From assembly GCF_900101815.1 (NCBI RefSeq), contig NZ_FNAO01000004.1, positions 186,001-250,000 on the forward strand: a DNA stretch of 64,000 nucleotides, written 5' to 3'. Shown piece by piece: positions 61,173-64,000 of the stretch (position 1 is the first letter of the stretch; every line of letters starts with the position of its first letter). A program made the position numbers and the translations under genes. Source of the DNA: Pricia antarctica (GTDB taxonomy: Bacteria > Bacteroidota > Bacteroidia > Flavobacteriales > Flavobacteriaceae). The notes beneath the pieces are model-generated. The model was given only the letters and a program-made list of their open reading frames with translations. It was not told the DNA's origin and did no database searches.

Positions 61173-62567
61173 ATGAAACAACGAACCATTAACAAAGAGG
61201 TCATTCTTAAGGGCGTCGGTCTTCATACCGGTGCTAACGTGACCATGAAATTTGTTCCCGCACCCGTAAATCACGGCTATGCTTTCAAAAGAGTCGATTT
61301 GGAAGGCGAACCCATTATTGAAGCCGATGCCGAATACGTTGTGAATACCCAACGTGGAACCAACCTAGAAAAAAGAGGGGTGAAAATACAGACCTCCGAG
61401 CATGTTTTGGCTGCTTTAGTAGGTATGGAAATCGATAATGTTTTGATCGAGCTTGATGCTCCCGAACCACCGATTATGGATGGTTCCGCGAAATATTTTG
61501 TGGAAGCTCTTGAAATCGTTGGGGCGAAGGAACAGGATGCGGAGCGGGAAGAATTCGTTGTAAAGGATGTCATTTCCTATAAGGACGAGGCCACTGGCAG
61601 CGAACTGACTATAATTCCTGCAGAAACCTATCAAGTAACTACTATGGTAGATTTCGGCACCAAAGTTTTGGGTACACAAAATGCCACCTTGGACAACTTG
61701 TCGGACTTCAAGGAGGAGATAGCAAGTGCCAGAACCTTTAGTTTTCTTCATGAACTCGAGATGCTGTTGGAAAATGGGCTCATCAAAGGAGGTGACCTGA
61801 ACAATGCTATCGTGTATGTTGACAAAGAGATATCCGCAGGCACCATGAAGAAGCTGGAGGATGCCTTTGATAAGAAAAAGCTTTCGGTAAAACCAAACGG
61901 TATATTAGATAATCTAACCCTGCACCAGCCCAACGAGGCCGCAAGGCATAAGTTATTGGATGTTGTCGGAGATTTGGCCCTTGCTGGTACCCGCATTCGT
62001 GGAAAAGTTATCGCCAACAAACCAGGTCACTACATCAACACGCAGTTCGCTAAAAAGCTGGCCAAAATCATCAAGGCCGAAAAGCGAAATAAGATACCCC
62101 AGTACGATTTGACTCAACCGCCTTTGATGGATATCCACCAGATTATGGATATGCTCCCGCACCGACCCCCATTTTTACTTGTCGACCGGATTATAGAGCT
62201 GTCCAAAACGCACGTGGTCGGTATGAAAAATGTGACCATGAACGAACCTTTCTTTATAGGGCATTTTCCGGGAGCTCCCGTTATGCCAGGGGTACTTCAA
62301 GTAGAGGCGATGGCGCAGACCGGTGGTATCTTGGTGCTAAGTACGGTACCTGACCCCGAGAATTACCTCACGCTTTTTATGAAGATGGATAATGTGAAAT
62401 TCAAACAAAAGGTATTACCGGGCGATACCCTGATTTTCCATTGTAGCTTGATTTCTCCGATCAGAAGGGGCATTTGCCATATGCAGGCCTACGCCTACGC
62501 CAATAATAAATTGGTGTGTGAAGCGGAATTAATGGCACAGATTGTCAAGGTAAAAGAAACAAAATAA
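61173..62567 (+). CDS. lpxC/fabZ: Bifunctional LpxC deacetylase / FabZ dehydratase
   Basis: A 464-residue fusion. Residues 1 to about 305 are LpxC, the zinc deacetylase that commits UDP-acyl-GlcNAc to lipid A; visible are GVGLHTGANV, the zinc ligand region SEHVLAALVG and HKLLDVVGDLALAG with the catalytic histidine and aspartate. Residues about 320-464 are FabZ, the (3R)-hydroxyacyl-ACP dehydratase, with MLPHRPPFLLVDRI and GHFPGAPVMPGVLQVEAMAQ. Such fusions are frequent in Bacteroidota and couple fatty acid and lipid A fluxes. It follows lpxD by 15 bases and precedes lpxA by one base. Confidence 0.96.
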   Translation: MKQRTINKEVILKGVGLHTGANVTMKFVPAPVNHGYAFKRVDLEGEPIIEADAEYVVNTQRGTNLEKRGVKIQTSEHVLAALVGMEIDNVLIELDAPEPPIMDGSAKYFVEALEIVGAKEQDAEREEFVVKDVISYKDEATGSELTIIPAETYQVTTMVDFGTKVLGTQNATLDNLSDFKEEIASARTFSFLHELEMLLENGLIKGGDLNNAIVYVDKEISAGTMKKLEDAFDKKKLSVKPNGILDNLTLHQPNEAARHKLLDVVGDLALAGTRIRGKVIANKPGHYINTQFAKKLAKIIKAEKRNKIPQYDLTQPPLMDIHQIMDMLPHRPPFLLVDRIIELSKTHVVGMKNVTMNEPFFIGHFPGAPVMPGVLQVEAMAQTGGILVLSTVPDPENYLTLFMKMDNVKFKQKVLPGDTLIFHCSLISPIRRGICHMQAYAYANNKLVCEAELMAQIVKVKETK

Positions 62568-62568
62568 C

Positions 62569-63354
62569 ATGAACCAACCCCTTGCCTACATCCACCCGGG
62601 TGCCAAAATCTCTAAAAACGTGGTGGTCGAGCCTTTTACGACCATCCATAATAACGTAATTATCGGGGATGGCACTTGGATCGGTTCGAACGTGACCATT
62701 ATGGAAGGTGCCCGCATCGGAAAAAACTGCAATATCTTTCCCGGTGCCGTCATTTCCGCTCCGCCTCAAGATTTAAAATACAAAGGTGAGGAGACCACGG
62801 TAACCATCGGCAACAACACGACGATACGCGAATGCGCGACCATACATAAGGGCACTTCGGATAGAAATAAGACCGTAATCGGGAAAAATTGCCTGATTAT
62901 GGCGTATTGCCATATCGCCCATGATTGTATTGTCGGTGACAATTGCATATTTTCCAATAATTCGACCTTGGCAGGCCACGTAACGATCGGGGATAATGTT
63001 ATTTTGGCGGGCCTCGTAGCCGTGCACCAGTTCGTATCCGTTGGGCAGCACGCGTTTGTCACCGGTGGTTCTTTGGTACGTAAAGATGTGCCTCCCTTTG
63101 TAAAGGCGGCTCGGGAGCCATTATCCTATGTAGGTATCAATTCCGTCGGATTACGTAGAAGAGGATTCTCATCGGAAAAAATCCGGGAAATACAGAATAT
63201 CTATCGTATCCTCTATCAAAAAAATTATAATAATTCCCAAGCCACACAAATCATCGAAGCCGAAATGGAAGCCACTCCCGAAAGGGACGAAATCCTTCAG
63301 TTTATCCGTGATTCGCAACGTGGGATTATGAAGGGATATTTTAGTAACAGTTGA
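62569..63354 (+). CDS. lpxA: UDP-N-acetylglucosamine acyltransferase
   Basis: A 261-residue left-handed beta-helix enzyme for the first step of lipid A synthesis. The hexapeptide repeats run from residue 6 to about 185; the catalytic histidine is in AYCHIAHDC. The C-terminal helical part has the KAAREPLSYVGINSVGLRRRGF block. The ATG at 62569 follows the TAA of lpxC/fabZ by one base. Standard length. Confidence 0.95.
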   Translation: MNQPLAYIHPGAKISKNVVVEPFTTIHNNVIIGDGTWIGSNVTIMEGARIGKNCNIFPGAVISAPPQDLKYKGEETTVTIGNNTTIRECATIHKGTSDRNKTVIGKNCLIMAYCHIAHDCIVGDNCIFSNNSTLAGHVTIGDNVILAGLVAVHQFVSVGQHAFVTGGSLVRKDVPPFVKAAREPLSYVGINSVGLRRRGFSSEKIREIQNIYRILYQKNYNNSQATQIIEAEMEATPERDEILQFIRDSQRGIMKGYFSNS

Positions 63355-63445
63355 CCCGGAATGATTCAAACTTCAATCGCTATTGCGTAGCTGTTCAAAG
63401 TAAAGGGTATCCCTAAAAAACTTGAACCTTCCAAGAGCATAGTAG

Positions 63446-63487
63446 ACCTTGAACTTCAAACCTTAAATAGTAAACCTTAAACTTTAA
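63446..63487. repeat. 7-bp-periodic spacer abutting the efp start
   Basis: Six heptamers in exact phase: ACCTTGA, ACTTCAA, ACCTTAA, ATAGTAA, ACCTTAA, ACTTTAA, equal to three 14-bp units. The array stops one base before the ATG of efp. Confidence 0.65.
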
Positions 63488-63488
63488 C

Positions 63489-64000
63489 ATGGCATCAACA
63501 TCCGATATACGCAAAGGACTTTGCATTCGCTACAATAACGATATCTATAAAATCATTGAATTTTTACACGTAAAACCGGGCAAAGGGCCGGCTTTTGTCC
63601 GCACGAAATTAAGGAGCGTGACTTCGGGCAAGGTGTTGGACAATACGTTCTCCGCAGGCCATAAAATTGAGGATGTACGTGTCGAGACACGTTCCTATCA
63701 GTTCTTGTACGCAGAGGGAGAGACCTATCATTTTATGAATACCGACGACTATAACCAGATAGCCCTTCAAGAAGGCGCTTTGGACACACCCGATTTATTA
63801 AAGGAAGGTGAAGTAGTTACCATTTTATTCAATACGGAAGATGCCATGCCCCTTTCCGTAGACATGCCCGCCAGCGTTATCCTAGAAATTACCTATACCG
63901 AACCGGGTGTAAAAGGAAATACCGCTACCAATGCCACCAAGCCCGCCAAAGTGGAGACCGGTGCGGAGATTAACGTGCCTTTGTTCATCAACGAAGGGGA
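63489..64000 (+). CDS. efp: Elongation factor P, 3'-truncated by window edge
   Basis: The first 170 residues of EF-P, which rescues ribosomes stalled on polyproline. It starts MASTSDIRKGLCIRYNNDIY, and the loop with the possibly modified lysine is KPGKGPAFVRTK (Lys32). The middle domain ends near LEITYTEPG, and the C-terminal OB domain is cut at 64000. The frame is open to the window edge. Last visible gene of the lipid A cluster, about 134 bases after lpxA. Confidence 0.95.
   Translation, partial: MASTSDIRKGLCIRYNNDIYKIIEFLHVKPGKGPAFVRTKLRSVTSGKVLDNTFSAGHKIEDVRVETRSYQFLYAEGETYHFMNTDDYNQIALQEGALDTPDLLKEGEVVTILFNTEDAMPLSVDMPASVILEITYTEPGVKGNTATNATKPAKVETGAEINVPLFINEG

Noticed and set aside
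1-64000. Many short open frames opposite or inside larger genes
   Set aside because: They lie in other frames of confident genes, have no recognisable families and biased composition, so they are shadows.
1-64000. tRNA, rRNA or CRISPR loci
   Set aside because: No cloverleaf-type sequences with GTTCRANNC arms, no rRNA segments and no evenly spaced repeat-spacer arrays were seen.

Overview
The window reads as a contiguous chromosomal stretch of a member of the Flavobacteriaceae (Bacteroidota), probably marine. Lines of evidence: starts usually lack a Shine-Dalgarno sequence, while TAnnTTTG -7 boxes sit upstream of many genes; a PorX-type response regulator/PglZ protein of type IX secretion control is present; LpxC and FabZ are fused; a 2-oxoacid dehydrogenase E1 has its alpha and beta halves in one chain; and there is a TonB-dependent receptor with an N-terminal carboxypeptidase-regulatory-like domain plus many small SPII lipoproteins. 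No tRNA, rRNA, CRISPR array, intact insertion sequence or prophage is visible. Both ends cut genes: a YrdC/Sua5-type protein on the left and elongation factor P on the right.

Layout. 0-7 kb: t6A synthesis gene end, OmpA lipoprotein, glycosyltransferase, stand-alone HsdR-N nuclease-like protein divergent from holA, DoxX protein, fused E1. 7-16 kb, mostly minus strand: a protease-like protein fused to an outer-membrane barrel, LOG protein and uvrA, then the radical-SAM/DUF4130 DNA repair pair. The pair is divergent from a LexA-like S24 repressor, with a shared promoter rich in TTCC/GGAA half-sites; this is the most interesting functional unit here. 17-25 kb: GNAT, gamma-glutamyltranspeptidase, AcpH-like hydrolase, glmM, a 26-bp tandem repeat that may be an IS21-type end relic, sterol-desaturase-like hydroxylase, LpxL-like acyltransferase and rhomboid protease. 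25-33 kb: lipoproteins, a TlpA thioredoxin, DUF937, serA-serC and LuxC-type acyl-CoA reductase divergent from a ferredoxin. 33-44 kb: TonB receptor, ychF, cbpM-cbpA pair, topoisomerase IV parE-parC and a second sterol-desaturase-like protein. 44-56 kb: cupin, small lipoproteins, regulators, M14 carboxypeptidase, DinB, BrkB, aroB divergent from proline dehydrogenase, DUF4258 and alanine dehydrogenase. 56-64 kb: tsaE-porX, an HD hydrolase, and the lipid A operon lpxD-lpxC/fabZ-lpxA followed by efp.

Themes that connect the genes: envelope building (glmM, LpxD/LpxC/LpxA, LpxL-like acyltransferase, OmpA, TonB receptor, PorX), genome maintenance (uvrA, holA, parE/parC, radical SAM-DUF4130), and amino-acid metabolism (serA/serC, aroB, proline and alanine dehydrogenases). 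At sequence level the unusual items are 7-bp-periodic spacers upstream of lpxD and efp and in two other intergenic regions, back-to-back -7 boxes in a divergent promoter, a likely leaderless lpxD, and a hairpin that covers the SD-like sequence before the LexA-like gene. Protein family assignments rest on motif recognition from the translated sequence only; no database search was run.
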